From the NCBI RefSeq assembly GCF_040183065.1, contig NC_091117.1, positions 114,303,001 through 114,367,000 on the forward strand: a stretch of 64,000 nucleotides of DNA. Direction: 5' to 3'. The number at the start of each line of letters is the position of its first letter. Positions within the stretch are counted from its first letter, which is position 1. Source of the stretch: Periplaneta americana. Lineage: Eukaryota; Arthropoda; Insecta; Blattodea; Blattidae. Shown here piece by piece: positions 8,465 through 19,695 of this stretch. The notes below the pieces were generated by a model. That model did not search any database and was not told where the DNA came from. It saw only the letters and a program-made list of their open reading frames with translations. The translations under genes were made by a program, and so were the position numbers.

Positions 8465-10888
8465 CCCTTAAATGGTAACATGGGTGAAAATTCACCTTTG
8501 AGAAATTTTATTTCTCTGCCGTGCATTGGTAAACCTGTCTAGACTGTTGGCTCTCTTGCTATGTATCTTCCTCAAGTGTAGCTTCTTAACCATTGTTGAA
8601 ATATATTTGAAATATTTTTAGTTGCTGTAGTATAGCTCTACAAAGCAGACCTGGGTGAGTTTTCACCCATGTTACCATTAGTGTTAGATTAGTAATTTAT
8701 TCAACTTCTTAGTACATGTGTCAAACGAATTGCAATTCTCTTCTGCGTTAGTTTGATGAACATGGAGTTTATTATTATTGACGGTAAGAAATGTACTTCC
8801 GGTGAGGTAGAGAAGATAATAATGAATGAAAATATTGATGATGATGAAGATGACGCATCTGATGGAGAGGGGAGTGTGAAGGATGATATTTGTGAACAAG
8901 ATGATGTAGTAGATGATATTATTGAGTGCGGTAGTGACAATGAAAGTGATTTTACTCCAGAAAATGACGACAGCAGTGATAGTGCAGATGGTGTTGCAGT
9001 TCCTGAAAAGCGCAGAAAACCAGAAAATTGCTGGTTTGAAAGTAAGGACAATAATATCATCACTCCGAAGAAGTCAGTCCTAAAAGGGAAAAATGGTAAA
9101 GAGTGGACATCCAAACATCCTGAAAGGCAAAAGGTGCCTTCTCTAAATATATGTAGAACAACCATACCCGGGCCAAAAGGTGATGCTCGAAAGGTAAAAA
9201 GTCCCGAAGACAGTTGGCGTCTTTTTTTTGATGAGGAAATGTTGCAAGGTATTGTTCGTCACACCAACAAAGAGATGGCTTCCCAGAGACTGAACTACTC
9301 GTCTGAACAGAGGTATACTGGAGATATCACTTTGCGAGAATTAGAAGCATACATAGGTCTACTTTATATCAGTGGGGCCAGAAAAGATAATCATATGAGT
9401 GCCGAATTTCTGTGGGGTACATTGGGTAGTCCAATTTATGTTTCAGTTATGTCACTAAAGAGATTTCGATTTATAACAAATTGCTTGAGATTCGATGACA
9501 AGCAGACCAGAGAAGCCAGAAAGGCTGCAGATCCTTTTACATATATTCGGGAACTATGGAATAAATTTTTCGTTCACTGTCAAGAATATTACAAGCCATC
9601 AACAGAATGTACTATTGACGAACAGCTTCTGGGATTCAGAGGTCGCTGCAAATTCCGTATGTACATCCCCAATAAACCGGAAAAATACGGCCTCAAACTT
9701 GTGTTCATGTGTGACTCTCATTCTAAATACCTAATCACAGGAATACCTTACATAGGAAAAGAAACTTACAATGGGCCTGAACCTTTAGCACAATACTTGG
9801 TGAAGGAATTAGCAAAAGCAATTTATGGCACCAATTCCAATATAACTACTAACAATTGGTTTACATCTTTCCCACTCTTGTCAGAGATGTTGGCTCATGG
9901 TATAACTATGGTTGGTACTGTACGAAGAAACAAAAAGGAGATTCCTCCGGAAGCTCTTCAGACCAAAGGACGACCAGCAAATACAGCAATGTTTCTCTTC
10001 GACTGCAATACTAATCAACAATTGATATCATTTTCACCAAAGAAAGGTAAAATTGTATTAGTAGCCTCGACCATGCATTACACAGCAAGAGTGTCTGAAC
10101 AAACAAGGAAACCAGAAGCTATTGAATTTTATAATGAAACTAAAGGTGGTGTCAACTCGTTTGATCAAATGTGCAAGAACTATTCCTGCAGTAGACGTAC
10201 AAGACGCTGGCCAATGGCAGTATTTTACGGATTACTGAATGCAGCAGGAATCAATGCATTTATTGTTTGGGCTTACGCATGCGCAGCCCGTGGAGGAAAG
10301 ACACCCAACAGACTGGAATTTCTTCACAAGCTTGGTCTTGATTTGTCAACGAAATTTATGCAAGAGAGACTGACAATCAGGAATCTTCCTAATGATCTTC
10401 GAGTGAAGATAGAATCCATATTGAGTGAAAACAATTCTTTACCGGTTAGCTCACTGAAAGAACAGAAATCATCTGAAACAGAACCACGACAGGGACGTTG
10501 CAAACTCTGCAAAAAGAGTGACAAAAAGTTTGCCGTGAAGTGTAGTGTTTGTGAGAATTTCGTGTGTGGAGATCATAGGGAAATAACCTGCAAGAATTGC
10601 ACACCATAGAAAATAAAAAGTGTGACTTTTTCTCTTAATTATAAAATATACACTGGAATTTTTTTTAATTCTATGGTGCAAGAAAACTTTCATTGCTTCT
10701 AACAATATTGTCAATTTATGTTAAATTTCAAATTATTTTGTGTTGAGCTATGTTGTGTTATGTTTCAAGTGTGTTTTAATATATAAAAGTCAAATGCAGC
10801 ATTATAAAAATCTTAATTTTTTTGTGTTGGGTGAAAATTCACCCATGTTACTAATAGTGTAGAATAAACTGATGTTACCAGTTAAGGG
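8465..10888 (+). mobile_element. Complete piggyBac transposon with TTAA duplications
   Basis: The element is 2424 bp and is bounded by TTAA at 8461-8464 and 10889-10892. Its ends are inverted: the left starts CCCTTAAATGGTAACAT and the right, reverse-complemented, starts CCCTTAACTGGTAACAT, a 17-bp repeat with one mismatch. Inside both ends sits a near-palindrome of the form TGGGTGA(N)4TCACCCA (about 8481, 8652 and 10828), two of them followed by CATGTTAC. These are likely transposase-binding sites. The single gene spans 8756-10609, with a polyadenylation-like AATAAA just after the stop. TIRs, TSD and an unbroken ORF together suggest a young insertion. Confidence 0.97.
8756..10609 (+). CDS. piggyBac-family transposase, full length but with substituted catalytic residues
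   Basis: A 617-aa protein starting at the first ATG (8756). A very acidic N-terminal region (DDDEDD and other Asp/Ser runs, about residues 25-80) precedes the DDE_Tnp_1_7 domain. The domain shows the CTIDEQLLGFRG block with Asp288, the ITTNNWFTS block, a GGVNSFDQM block and a Cys/His-rich C-terminal zinc-binding domain (CKLCKKS...CSVCENFVC...CKNC). In the Trichoplusia ni enzyme the essential residues are D268, D346 and D447. Here the equivalent positions are D288, N366 and N467, with identical spacings of 78 and 101. The second and third catalytic Asp are therefore Asn, while the neighbouring Asp470 is kept. Such an enzyme is predicted to bind DNA but not to cut it. It could be a recently killed copy or a retained repressor-like protein; an assembly error is also possible. 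No frameshift or premature stop is present. Confidence 0.95.
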   Translation: MNMEFIIIDGKKCTSGEVEKIIMNENIDDDEDDASDGEGSVKDDICEQDDVVDDIIECGSDNESDFTPENDDSSDSADGVAVPEKRRKPENCWFESKDNNIITPKKSVLKGKNGKEWTSKHPERQKVPSLNICRTTIPGPKGDARKVKSPEDSWRLFFDEEMLQGIVRHTNKEMASQRLNYSSEQRYTGDITLRELEAYIGLLYISGARKDNHMSAEFLWGTLGSPIYVSVMSLKRFRFITNCLRFDDKQTREARKAADPFTYIRELWNKFFVHCQEYYKPSTECTIDEQLLGFRGRCKFRMYIPNKPEKYGLKLVFMCDSHSKYLITGIPYIGKETYNGPEPLAQYLVKELAKAIYGTNSNITTNNWFTSFPLLSEMLAHGITMVGTVRRNKKEIPPEALQTKGRPANTAMFLFDCNTNQQLISFSPKKGKIVLVASTMHYTARVSEQTRKPEAIEFYNETKGGVNSFDQMCKNYSCSRRTRRWPMAVFYGLLNAAGINAFIVWAYACAARGGKTPNRLEFLHKLGLDLSTKFMQERLTIRNLPNDLRVKIESILSENNSLPVSSLKEQKSSETEPRQGRCKLCKKSDKKFAVKCSVCENFVCGDHREITCKNCTP

Positions 10889-10892
10889 TTAA

Positions 10893-11189
10893 AAGCGGAT
10901 ATGGGACTGCGGGATAAGATGTTTTGTGAGCTCCATCCAAGCCAGTAGGCAACTTGTATTATATGGAAGAGGTCCCAAGTGTTTTCGCACGATTCCAATT
11001 TCTATGTAGTGTGTTGGATAAACTGTATCAAAATATACATACCACAAGATTTATAGCTGCTGTGGACAATAAGCAGAGGAGCTGTGAGCATCAAAATATG
11101 GAAGCGATGTATAGGTACTGACAAGAAAAGAATCTACCTACATTTTGATGAGGCCATTGATTTAATGAGTTATAAAAACACAGAAATGG
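10893..11189. other. Short stretch without recognised feature
   Basis: Between the piggyBac TTAA and the pogo relic I see nothing supported. Confidence 0.4.
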
Positions 11190-12500
11190 CTACAGTTATG
11201 TTTACGGAACGAAAAGATGCCATTTACCAAATATAGGTTTAAGAGCAGAAGACATGAAGGTCGATAATGAAAAAGTAGTCAGCACACAAACATTTCTCGC
11301 AATGAGCTCATCGGATGAAGTCAAGCTGGTCACATTCTTCCCTAGAACCCGCTTCTGCAAGTTTACTTTCGAAACAGTAATCTGCAGGTGTTTGAAATGG
11401 CCCTGGATTCTCACTGGAATATCCACATTTTAAGAAAGCAAATCGGATCACGTGTTTGAATCTATTGGCTGAAAACCGGAAATGTACAAATGACTGAAGG
11501 CGAAGAAAATTATCTATATGTCACACATCAAAGTTGGATGATAATATCAGTGTATCCTTTATGAACGTCACCATGTTCTTGAACGGACGAAAGAAATAAA
11601 CGTCAGCTAGTTGCACCATACCTGTACATTTTGCAGAAATAAGCTTCCTATGGAACTCTACACCTTCTGGATTTTTCTCGTTATACAGTTCATCTTTACG
11701 CTCAAATCTGGCCATAATAGCTCCTCAAGCAACGTTTGGTTGTGTTTCCTGAATTGCTTGTATAGGCCTATGCTTCCACATTAGTCAAATCAATTGCCAT
11801 GCTAGCTGGAAACTGCCCATTGAGCTCCGAGACAAGAACATACTGTACATATGTGGAAGTAGCGTAGGCTACCATCCATTAGAAGAACTGACATTATCAT
11901 GTATGAATGGGTTGTTGCTGCAACTGAACCAATGACAACAAAGACAGCCTTGTTTCCTCTACTGGCAAGAGTTCTTCGAGAATGTAACTCTCTAACGAAT
12001 ATAGGTTGATCCGCATTTAGTATCTGATATGGAGTAAAATTGTGTTCATCAATGAAAGCCTTATGTCAGTAACAAATTTTTCGGCTTTTGCTTGTACAAC
12101 AGCATCATCAACAGCACATCTTTTGCTAACTTCGTGTGTAATCTTACGCAAAATTATTATGTTTTCTCTTGAATCTTTTGACCCATGATTTGGACGCTTT
12201 GAACAATGAGATGTTGTTTTGGTTGATTTATTTCTTAATATCCATCGCCCAGATTCTAATCATTCGATCATGAATAACTGTATATTTGCTCTCATTGCGA
12301 TGAAATAATTACGAATCTTGTTATAATTCTTTCTTGCAAGATTTTCCTCTTCATACAAGGAGTTTTAAGCGTAGGCTATTCTCAAATTTTTGCAAAACTG
12401 TCTTACTTTTATTAGTCTTTTTTGTGTCGTTACAGAACTGAATATTACACGATGTGACTTGTCAATGGCCAAACCAAAAGGATACAACTGGGGAGGACCC
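11190..12500 (-). pseudogene. Decayed pogo/Tigger-like transposase
   Basis: Reading the minus strand across several frames recovers the order of a pogo/Tigger (CENP-B-like, DDE_1) transposase. There are HTH-like residues around 12180-12250 (KSWVKRFKRKHN). The NADQ...FVRELHSRRTLASRGNK block and the VAATTHSYM block lie around 11865-12035. CTGMVQLADVYFFRPFKN is at about 11570-11640, corresponding to the usual CTxxxQPxDVxxxxPFK. A C-terminal FIR-CAHCEKCLC-FF zinc-like block lies near 11265-11335. Stops and frameshifts interrupt every block, so it is dead. Its own terminal repeats were not located. It lies next to the piggyBac insertion, but I see no evidence that either interrupts the other. Confidence 0.75.
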
Positions 12501-13262
12501 TTTCCTCTTGACTGCTTTGTCCAGATTTTACAAGCATCAGCCAAGTACTCTTTTTACGTAGTGGTGATGGGACGTACGAAGAGCTACTACTTTCCTGACT
12601 ATGAACGAATGGTGGACTTGTTTCTGAACGTGACTCCCATCTTGTAACGCTGGATCATCGCCAAAATCACTATCAAATTCTTCATCAATCATAAGTGTAG
12701 TACTGTCTTCAATAATAACCTCTTCTTCAATCAACCGCTTTTTAATGTATTCAAAACTATAAGTTATTTCCTAGTTGCTATTTCCTCTGAAAAAAAATCC
12801 ACTAGCAACTTGACCATCACGACTTTTTTCATTCTGTATGACGCACACAACAGTTCGCACTCGCGTCTAACTTACAACTAGCAGAATCTGTTCCGTATCT
12901 CGTCATCAATACCCCTTCCCTTCCTCACCTCTCTCCGTCGAGCACATGTATTTCATAGCATCTCAGATCGCTCCATACCTCTTTCCTCATGTTCTAAAAC
13001 ACAAATAAATTTGTCCCATTAAAATGTCAGCGACAACCATCTGGATCTTTCCTTGTCAGTCTGTATATCGCCGTCCCATTAAAAGAAACGCTGGAAAAAT
13101 GTTGTATGTGAAAAGCCGAAAGATGGGCGTAACTTAATATGTAGCACTTTAAAATGTGAAGGAAGGGTCTCACAGCACTGTCCGAGCAACGTTCTGCAGG
13201 AGCAATCTAGGGTGCCTTAAAGTCAGTTTGAGACGTACAGAGAGGCGAGCATCACATTCCAC
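12501..13262. other. Flank with a short acidic open frame
   Basis: A 65-codon minus-strand frame (12537-12734) encodes an acidic stretch followed by FIVRKVVALRTSHHHYVKRV. This resembles the tail domain attached to some insect transposon proteins, but the match is weak. The rest of the interval shows nothing supported; a GTCCCATTAAAA motif occurs twice, at about 13013 and 13072. Confidence 0.3.
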
Positions 13263-13427
13263 TACAGTCGCGCTCAAACCTCCTGACGTTTCGCGAAAGC
13301 CAGTAACATGCGAGCGCGATGTTGTCACAACTACTCTCTCCGTCTCTGTCACTCAGCGGCAGTAGTTTTAAAACTGTGGAGCGCGACCCTTTACCTGAGG
13401 TTGGTTTGATAGGGAGATGCAGAAGAC

Positions 13428-13540
<113 letters not shown>

Positions 13541-13901
13541 CTTCAGATTGCATCGAATGAAATTAAAAGTCACAAAATATAGAAAAATTAGTTGAGTCAG
13601 ACGTAACTCGCTGAATTTATATCAGTTTTGTAAGTTTTTTCTTTTATTAGGGTTAATAAAGTTGTCGAATAACACAAAGGCGCAGCTTGATCAAATAAAT
13701 TGAAAGATAGGATTAATTTGAAATAGTAGGCCCTAATTTTCTGTAGCCTACAAATGAATTGATTGAATTGACATGGCCCTAAATAGAATTATGTCCATGC
13801 AGTCAGAGCACATTCTTACAATAATAGCGGTTATTATATGCCTGTGTTACGTTTAAGGAAAATGATGAATTAATAAAACGTACCTTTTGTGCTGCAAATT
13901 T

Positions 13902-15277
13902 CTACTCCAGTGGCAGAGCTAATGGTGAGCCAACATCGTCGTCGTTAGCCTCCTCACAATCAGTTTCACTGTCATCTGTGTCACTGTCTTCTTGTAAATT
14001 AATGACTACTGGTTCTAAAATGCTTTCCAGGCCTAACTCTTTAGCGAAATCTTCCTCTAGTAATTTCACCGCGTCTTTCACGCATTTTCAAGTTCCTTAT
14101 TTACAAGTTCTTCCACATCCGACATTTTGAAAGTTTTGTTGTTTCTAGCGACCTCCCTTTTCACCTGGGCCCAAATTAGTTCTATTGCACTATACTGGCA
14201 ATGATAACGTGGGAGTCTTATCACTTCATGCCCCATTTCATTGGCCAGCTGATCAAGTTCATACATTTTTTTCACTGCTTTTGAAAGGCAACACTTTTTC
14301 CAAAAGTTCTGACTTAGTGTCTGAGGGAGAAAAACTAACACCTTTACTTTTCAGCCATTCACTGATTTCATCTTTTTTAGAGGCGGTATTTGGTGGTCTA
14401 TTAATGCTAACGGAATGGTATGGAGCATTGTCCATTATAATTATACTCCCTTCCTCTAGATGATTTAGAAAGCTATTTAAGAACCAATCGCGAATTGATT
14501 GTGCCGTCATTTCTTCGTGATAATCACTGGTTTTCTTTGATCTGAATACCCATTTACTACCTGGAACGAAAGCTGTTTCAGCTGATCCTACATGGCAAAC
14601 AATAAGTCTACCTCCCTTTCCTAAAGGCACTTTAAGACCTCCATTTCTATTTGAGTCTTGCCAAAAATATTTCAGAGAATGATTTTTGTTGACCCACGTT
14701 TCATCAAGGTAAAATGTGGGTCGAGTGTCACCTGATGATCCGATCATGTGCATTTTGCGCAGAAACGTCAGTCTTGCGGCAACAATATCATTCCGTTCCA
14801 TTAGATATTTTTGCCCATCATTGGTTTTCCTGTAGCGGAATCCCAACCGATTCAATAATCTTTTAGTGGAAGAAACTGAACCTGAGTAATTAATTTTTTT
14901 TTCTAAGCAGTACGGTTAGTTTGTCAGCTGTCGGAAATTTTCCGTTATCGTAAAAGTAAAAAATTGTTTTGGAAGTCGTCTAGATTTGTAACTCTTTTAG
15001 GAACATTCATATCCTTTCTAGGAGAATGGAACAATTTATCGGCACCCTGTGTTTGCGCTCTTTTAACGTCTCTGCATACACGGGACACTGTAGACACACT
15101 TAAAGAACACGCCTCGGCAGTCAGTGCTTGACATTTTGAAAAGTTAATACTTTTACGCATTTCTTCAGAAGAGTATTTCCTAAAGAAATTATAAACACTA
15201 GACACCATTTTCCGAATTTTACTGCCATACCCACTCGATCCACCATTCCCACTTGCACTGGGCTCACTAAGAGACAT
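13902..15277 (-). pseudogene. DD82E-type transposase, frameshifted
   Basis: The likely start is the ATG at 15277 (MSLSEPSASGNGG). An N-terminal helix-turn-helix-like region reads EACSLSVSTVSRVCRDVKRA. The DDE core begins with YLDETWVNK (first Asp, near 14703), the second block is IIMDNAPYHS (Asp at about 14432), and the third is YSAIELIWAQVKREVARNNK (Glu at about 14182). A lysine/glutamate-rich insert (KKDEISEWLKSKGVSF and on) lies between blocks two and three and explains the long 82-residue spacing. The acidic C-terminal tail (EDSDTDDSETDCEEANDDD) ends at the stop 13902-13904. At least three frameshifts separate the pieces: between about 14945 and 14855, near 14300, and near 14080. It is dead but recent enough for long open pieces. 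The NP of the usual NPIELIW motif is SA here. Confidence 0.85.
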
Positions 15278-15513
15278 AATTGTTTTGAGAATGCCAAATT
15301 GGCAACACACAAAAATGATATTACATTACACTTTCATATACCGTACTTTAAACAGAGCCAACTGCACACAACACTATCAGAAATCGAACTGACATTTCAA
15401 TTTAGTAGTCTCTCTTCTCTCCTCTCACAAACAGATAATTCTGTTTATATTCTGAAGGGACCCTTTGTTGGAAGCTGTAAGTTTATGGTTCTCAAAATTC
15501 TTACATATGATAA

Positions 15514-17250
15514 ACATTCCTTATTGCATCGCAGCTGTATAAACATCGTCCACTACTTCATTGCTGGAAGTCAGCACAAAGCAATGAGACAGAGGCAACT
15601 GTGAAGAAAAAAATCTTACGAAATTACGATGATCAGAAACAACTCTCTGATTCATTAGAAATCCTATCATCCACAGCCCCAGCACGAGACAAGTTCTTCT
15701 TTTCCTACATAACACCTTCTGACGTAAAATCAGCACTAAAGCGCATCAACTCAAAATCACAAGGAGTAGACAATATAAATATAGAACTTCTGAACAAAAT
15801 TATGGACATAATTCTTCCGACACTAACCCATATATTCAATGCATCCATAATGACTTCACATTACCCAGACATATGGAAAAAGGCTATTGTTCGTCCCCTT
15901 CCTAAAATTAAGTTACCTGCAACACCTAATGACTATAGACCAATTAGTATTCTTCCTGTTCTCTCAAAAGCTTTGGAAAGAATTGTGCACAAACAACTGA
16001 CAGATTACCTCAATACTCACAATATTCTTGACCCTTACCAATCAGGCTTCAGAACGGGACACACCACATCGACTGCACTGCTTAAAGTGACTGAGGATAT
16101 ACGTGAAGCTTTAGACAAAGGACAGATCACAATACTAACACTTTTAGACTACTCCAAAGCCTTCGACACTGTAGACGTTGACTTACTAATTGCAAAATTA
16201 AGAGTACTGCATTTTTCTGATAATGCGTTAGCGTGGATGGACTCCTATCTTCGTGAACGCCAACAGTGCGTGTCCATTAATAATCGTTATTCCACTTGGC
16301 GTACCACGAAGACTGGCGTACCACAAGGCTCTGTCCTAAGACCTCTACTATTTCCTATTTATATTAATGATATTTCTTCTAATCTAACATCCTGCCGACA
16401 CCATATTTATGCTGACGACATACAAATTTATCTGCATACTCGACCTAACTACATAAATGACGCCATAACTAAAGTTAATGATGACTTTAATTCTATATCC
16501 ATATGGTCGAAAACGCACGGACTTAATTTAAATGCAAGTAAATCGCAGGCAATCTTAATAGAACATCAAAGATCGAAGTGTGACAAACAAAATTTGCCAC
16601 CGATAATTGTAAATAATACTACTATTCCATACAGTACGACTGTGAAGAACCTTGGTATTTATATGGATTGTCACCTGGAATGGAATGAACAAGTGAATCA
16701 CACTTCCAAAAAAATATTTTCCATTATTCACTCATTAAAGCGACTGAAGCACTTTCTTCCTGATAAATTAAAATTAATCCTTGTACAAACACTCGTGATG
16801 CCACACTTTGACTACTGCGATATTATATTAAGTAACCTAAATGCAAATTTGAGCAACAGGCTACAACGTGTGCATAATGCGTTCGTCCGTTATATTTGTA
16901 ATATTCGTAAGTATGATCATGTTTCCCCGTCTTTCCAAACTCTGTCTTGGCTAAGGCTAAGCGATCGACGAGCCCTGCATTCTCTTGTTCTCTTATTTCA
17001 AATTCTGCGCACCGCTACCCCAATCTATTTGGCTTCTCGTTTTCAAAATTTATCCGCATATCATCAGCTAAGTACAAGATCTCCTCATAACAATTTACTC
17101 ATTATACCCTACCACAAGACATCTTTATATTCTTCATCCTATACAGTTTCAGTTGCTAGAAATTGGAACTCGCTTCCGAGTGATATAAGGGGTTGTTGGA
17201 CAATAACTTCATTTAGGTCAAAATTACATAAATTCTTACTTAACAGATGA
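15514..17250 (+). CDS. Non-LTR reverse transcriptase, open frame lacking endonuclease
   Basis: The frame is open from 15514 to the stop at 17248-17250. There is no convincing native start because the 5' part of the ORF is missing. RVT_1 motifs appear in order: NDYRPISILPVLSKALERIV, QSGFRTGHTTSTALL, LDYSKAFDTVD (catalytic Asp at 16147), TGVPQGSVLRPLLF (consensus GSVLGPLLF, so G to R), and YADDIQIYL (YADD at 16408-16419). These are followed by the thumb and the C-terminal signature RNWNSLPSDIR. The domain layout and C-terminal signature place it with CR1/L2/jockey-like LINEs. The RT active site is intact. The missing endonuclease and truncation make it unable to move alone. It is the least decayed RT in the window. 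Confidence 0.9.
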   Translation, partial: TFLIASQLYKHRPLLHCWKSAQSNETEATVKKKILRNYDDQKQLSDSLEILSSTAPARDKFFFSYITPSDVKSALKRINSKSQGVDNINIELLNKIMDIILPTLTHIFNASIMTSHYPDIWKKAIVRPLPKIKLPATPNDYRPISILPVLSKALERIVHKQLTDYLNTHNILDPYQSGFRTGHTTSTALLKVTEDIREALDKGQITILTLLDYSKAFDTVDVDLLIAKLRVLHFSDNALAWMDSYLRERQQCVSINNRYSTWRTTKTGVPQGSVLRPLLFPIYINDISSNLTSCRHHIYADDIQIYLHTRPNYINDAITKVNDDFNSISIWSKTHGLNLNASKSQAILIEHQRSKCDKQNLPPIIVNNTTIPYSTTVKNLGIYMDCHLEWNEQVNHTSKKIFSIIHSLKRLKHFLPDKLKLILVQTLVMPHFDYCDIILSNLNANLSNRLQRVHNAFVRYICNIRKYDHVSPSFQTLSWLRLSDRRALHSLVLLFQILRTATPIYLASRFQNLSAYHQLSTRSPHNNLLIIPYHKTSLYSSSYTVSVARNWNSLPSDIRGCWTITSFRSKLHKFLLNR

Positions 17251-17694
17251 ATTGCTGATTAATATGTGTTACTTATAATGAAACTAACATCTGTCCATTC
17301 TTATTATTATTATCATTAATTTCTCTAAATAGATTTACAAAACCTCTAACGGCAATTACATTAATATTCTCATTATAGAAATAGAAATATATGTATTCTC
17401 CCTGTAACATAGTCCTAGTAAGGTTATATTAAATTAAATTTTCATCATTTTACTAGCTATTTCAAATATTAAATTAATTATAATTCATTGAATTATATTA
17501 GCTCATAAATTAAGTTACTACTTTACCTTATAGATTTATCTAAATTTAAATAAATGTGTAGTGAAGAATATTGCTGGAGAACCTTTTAAGTGTAGAGTAA
17601 ATATTTGTAATTTAAATTTATGTATTGTATTGATTAAGGCTGGCTGAGTGGAAGAGAAGGCCTTATGACCTTAACTCTGCCAGCGAAAATAAAA

Positions 17695-17739
<45 letters not shown>

Positions 17740-17741
17740 GG
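15514..17741 (+). mobile_element. 5'-truncated CR1/L2-like LINE nested in the DD82E element
   Basis: This consists of the reverse-transcriptase ORF plus a 3' UTR of about 490 bp. The 3' end carries GAAGAGAAGGCCTTATGACC with a small hairpin (AAGGCC...GGCCTT-like) and a terminal ATT tract (17697-17741). The endonuclease domain is absent, so the copy is 5'-truncated, as is usual for LINE insertions. The exact 5' junction with the host element is uncertain (roughly 15480-15600). The same 3' end occurs at about 38373-38450 (-), 41735-41848 (+) and 58925-58995 (-), marking one LINE family. Confidence 0.85.
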
Positions 17742-18331
17742 ACAATAACAAAAAATCTCTACAGCTGCGACGTCGGAAGGATGTAAGCGCAAGGGAGTGA
17801 AGTGTGATAAACATGAGAACTTGGAAACACGCACACGAGAAATAACTATAAGTTACTTTTTTCGATAGAATTGAGTACAGTACATATTGTAAATGTCTTT
17901 GACGTACAATACAGTAATTACATAATGGAGTAATACTGTATTACTTTTCATGAATCATGTATTTGCATAAAGAAAAATGCTAATAGATACTGTATATAAG
18001 TCAAAATCAGTATACCCGTCTAATACGCGGTCCCGATTAATACGAGGTTTGCACGAGGTTTGAACAGCGTCTTATACGGTTTTACCGTATTAACACATAA
18101 AATTGGAAGCACTGGGGGTAGAAACGTGATTTTTGTTTCTATGTGTTCAGAAAACATTAAGCATTCATCATATATACATGCAGGGTCCCAACAACATGCC
18201 AATTTTCCCAGCGCACTTGTTATTTGATTTTGAGATTTCTAAGCGGCGACTATGCGGCGGGTCTGCGTAGCCCGTATGTTGCAACGCAGCACTGCCGCTA
18301 TTGGCTATCGCCGATAAGCAGACACACCTTC
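17742..18331. other. Right-hand part of the DD82E element
   Basis: Non-coding element sequence after the LINE tail. It becomes GC-rich towards the terminal repeat (about 18240-18330). Confidence 0.55.
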
Positions 18332-18936
18332 AAACATCAGGAGGTTTGAGCGCGACTGTAATCAAGGGGAATTGACTGAATGAAGGCCGAAACTAAATCT
18401 TCGAAAGCACTCGTAAAGCCAGTAGTCAGTTACTCCGTAATAGTGTATCATTTCATAGCCATTACTCTGTAGCGTCTCTGTCAACATTTGCTGTTCCAGT
18501 GGGTGGACTTGTGTACAAGCATTTTTTTTTGTTACCATCTATAATCTTGATTATCTGCAATAATTTCTTCTGGCTCACAATTTTAACATTATTTTGTTTC
18601 TATTTCCTCCTATACTTTCTTGTTATACAATGTACGGTATAAAGAGAACCTGGGTATTTTGATGCGGTACTTAAAAATATATTAGGTTGATGTATAAGTT
18701 CGTAGCATTTTTTCTATAACAACACTGCGTTGTTAGGAGATTTTTTTATCGTTTGTCACTTGTCATTTGCTATTTCGAGTGTTTTTCCTGTAAATATGCC
18801 TTGCATTTTGCGAATTTGAAGAAAGTATGTATTATTTGTGGGCTAAAACAAGAATGGAAGATCAAGTGTGGAAAAAAAAGAAGGAAAAAAAGACATTTTC
18901 GATATTGTTTTGGTTGAGTTTAATATAGGAACAAAA

Positions 18937-19170
18937 CCATCGGCGTAGCAGGCGTTTGCTTGCCGATCCGAAGTTGCGCTCGGGCGCGCGTTCAATCCCG
19001 CTTGGGCTGATTACCTGGTTGAAATTTTCAAAGGTTTTTTCCCTATCATAAGGCGAATGTCAGGTAATCTATGGCGAATCCTCGGCGTCATCTTCTCACC
19101 AAATACCATCTCGCTATCACCAATCCCATCGATGCTAAATAACCTAGTAGTTGATACAGAGTCGTTAACA
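18937..19170 (+). mobile_element. tRNA-derived SINE
   Basis: The head has an A-box-like GGCGTAGCAGGCG and a B box GCGTTCAATCCCGC. The body runs through ATTACCTGGTTGAAATTTTC, ATGTCAGGTAATCTATGGCG and CTAAATAACCTAGTAGTTGA. I recognise this body as a SINE type seen in insect genomes. It lies within the mariner relic, so it inserted after it. Confidence 0.75.
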
Positions 19171-19239
19171 TTTGTGACATATATGGGAGAATGCCAACGG
19201 AGAACGCACTGCAAGAAAATGGTTCCGTCGTTTAAATAG

Positions 19240-19695
19240 ATAACACCTCGTACAAAGGCTAGTGTTCATCCACAGAGGATGGAATTGCTTCCCCTGAATG
19301 TAACCATAACTGCTGAAATGTGTTGCCAACACATGCATCTTGAGATCGCAATTGAGGAAAAAGGATCTGGAAGACTGCATCAAGTGTTGCTGCAATACGA
19401 TAATGAACGCCCGCAGTCAGCTAACATGACGAAAGTATCTATCCCGAAGGTTTGTTGTTTGGTGATTCCACATCATCCCATATCCTCCCGATCTTGCAAC
19501 CTCAGATTTCCACATTTTCCGTTCTCTATCCAACAGTCTTCAGTGGAACTACTTTGATAACGAAAATGCTTTACAAAGTTGGTTTGACAATTTCTTGAAC
19601 TCCAAATCAGCAGATTTCTTCAAACGCGGAATTGGAAAACTATTACAGCATTGACATAGAGTCATAGATAATGCAGGAGAATACATTACTGATTA
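19240..19695 (+). pseudogene. mariner transposase C-terminal part
   Basis: MELLPLNVTITAEMCCQH matches the YELLPxNxTINSDLYCQQ block of mariner enzymes. Then come LLQYDNERPQSANMTK (for the HDNARPHxAxxT block with the second catalytic Asp), PHHPISSRSCN (for the YSPDLAPSD block, lost), HIFRSLSNSLQ and RVIDNAGEYITD at the C-terminus. Frameshifts occur around 19500-19550. The catalytic third block is destroyed, so this copy is dead. Confidence 0.8.

Noticed and set aside
8701-9165. 154-codon minus-strand frame rich in Ser and Phe
   Set aside because: Antisense shadow of the acidic N-terminal part of the piggyBac transposase.
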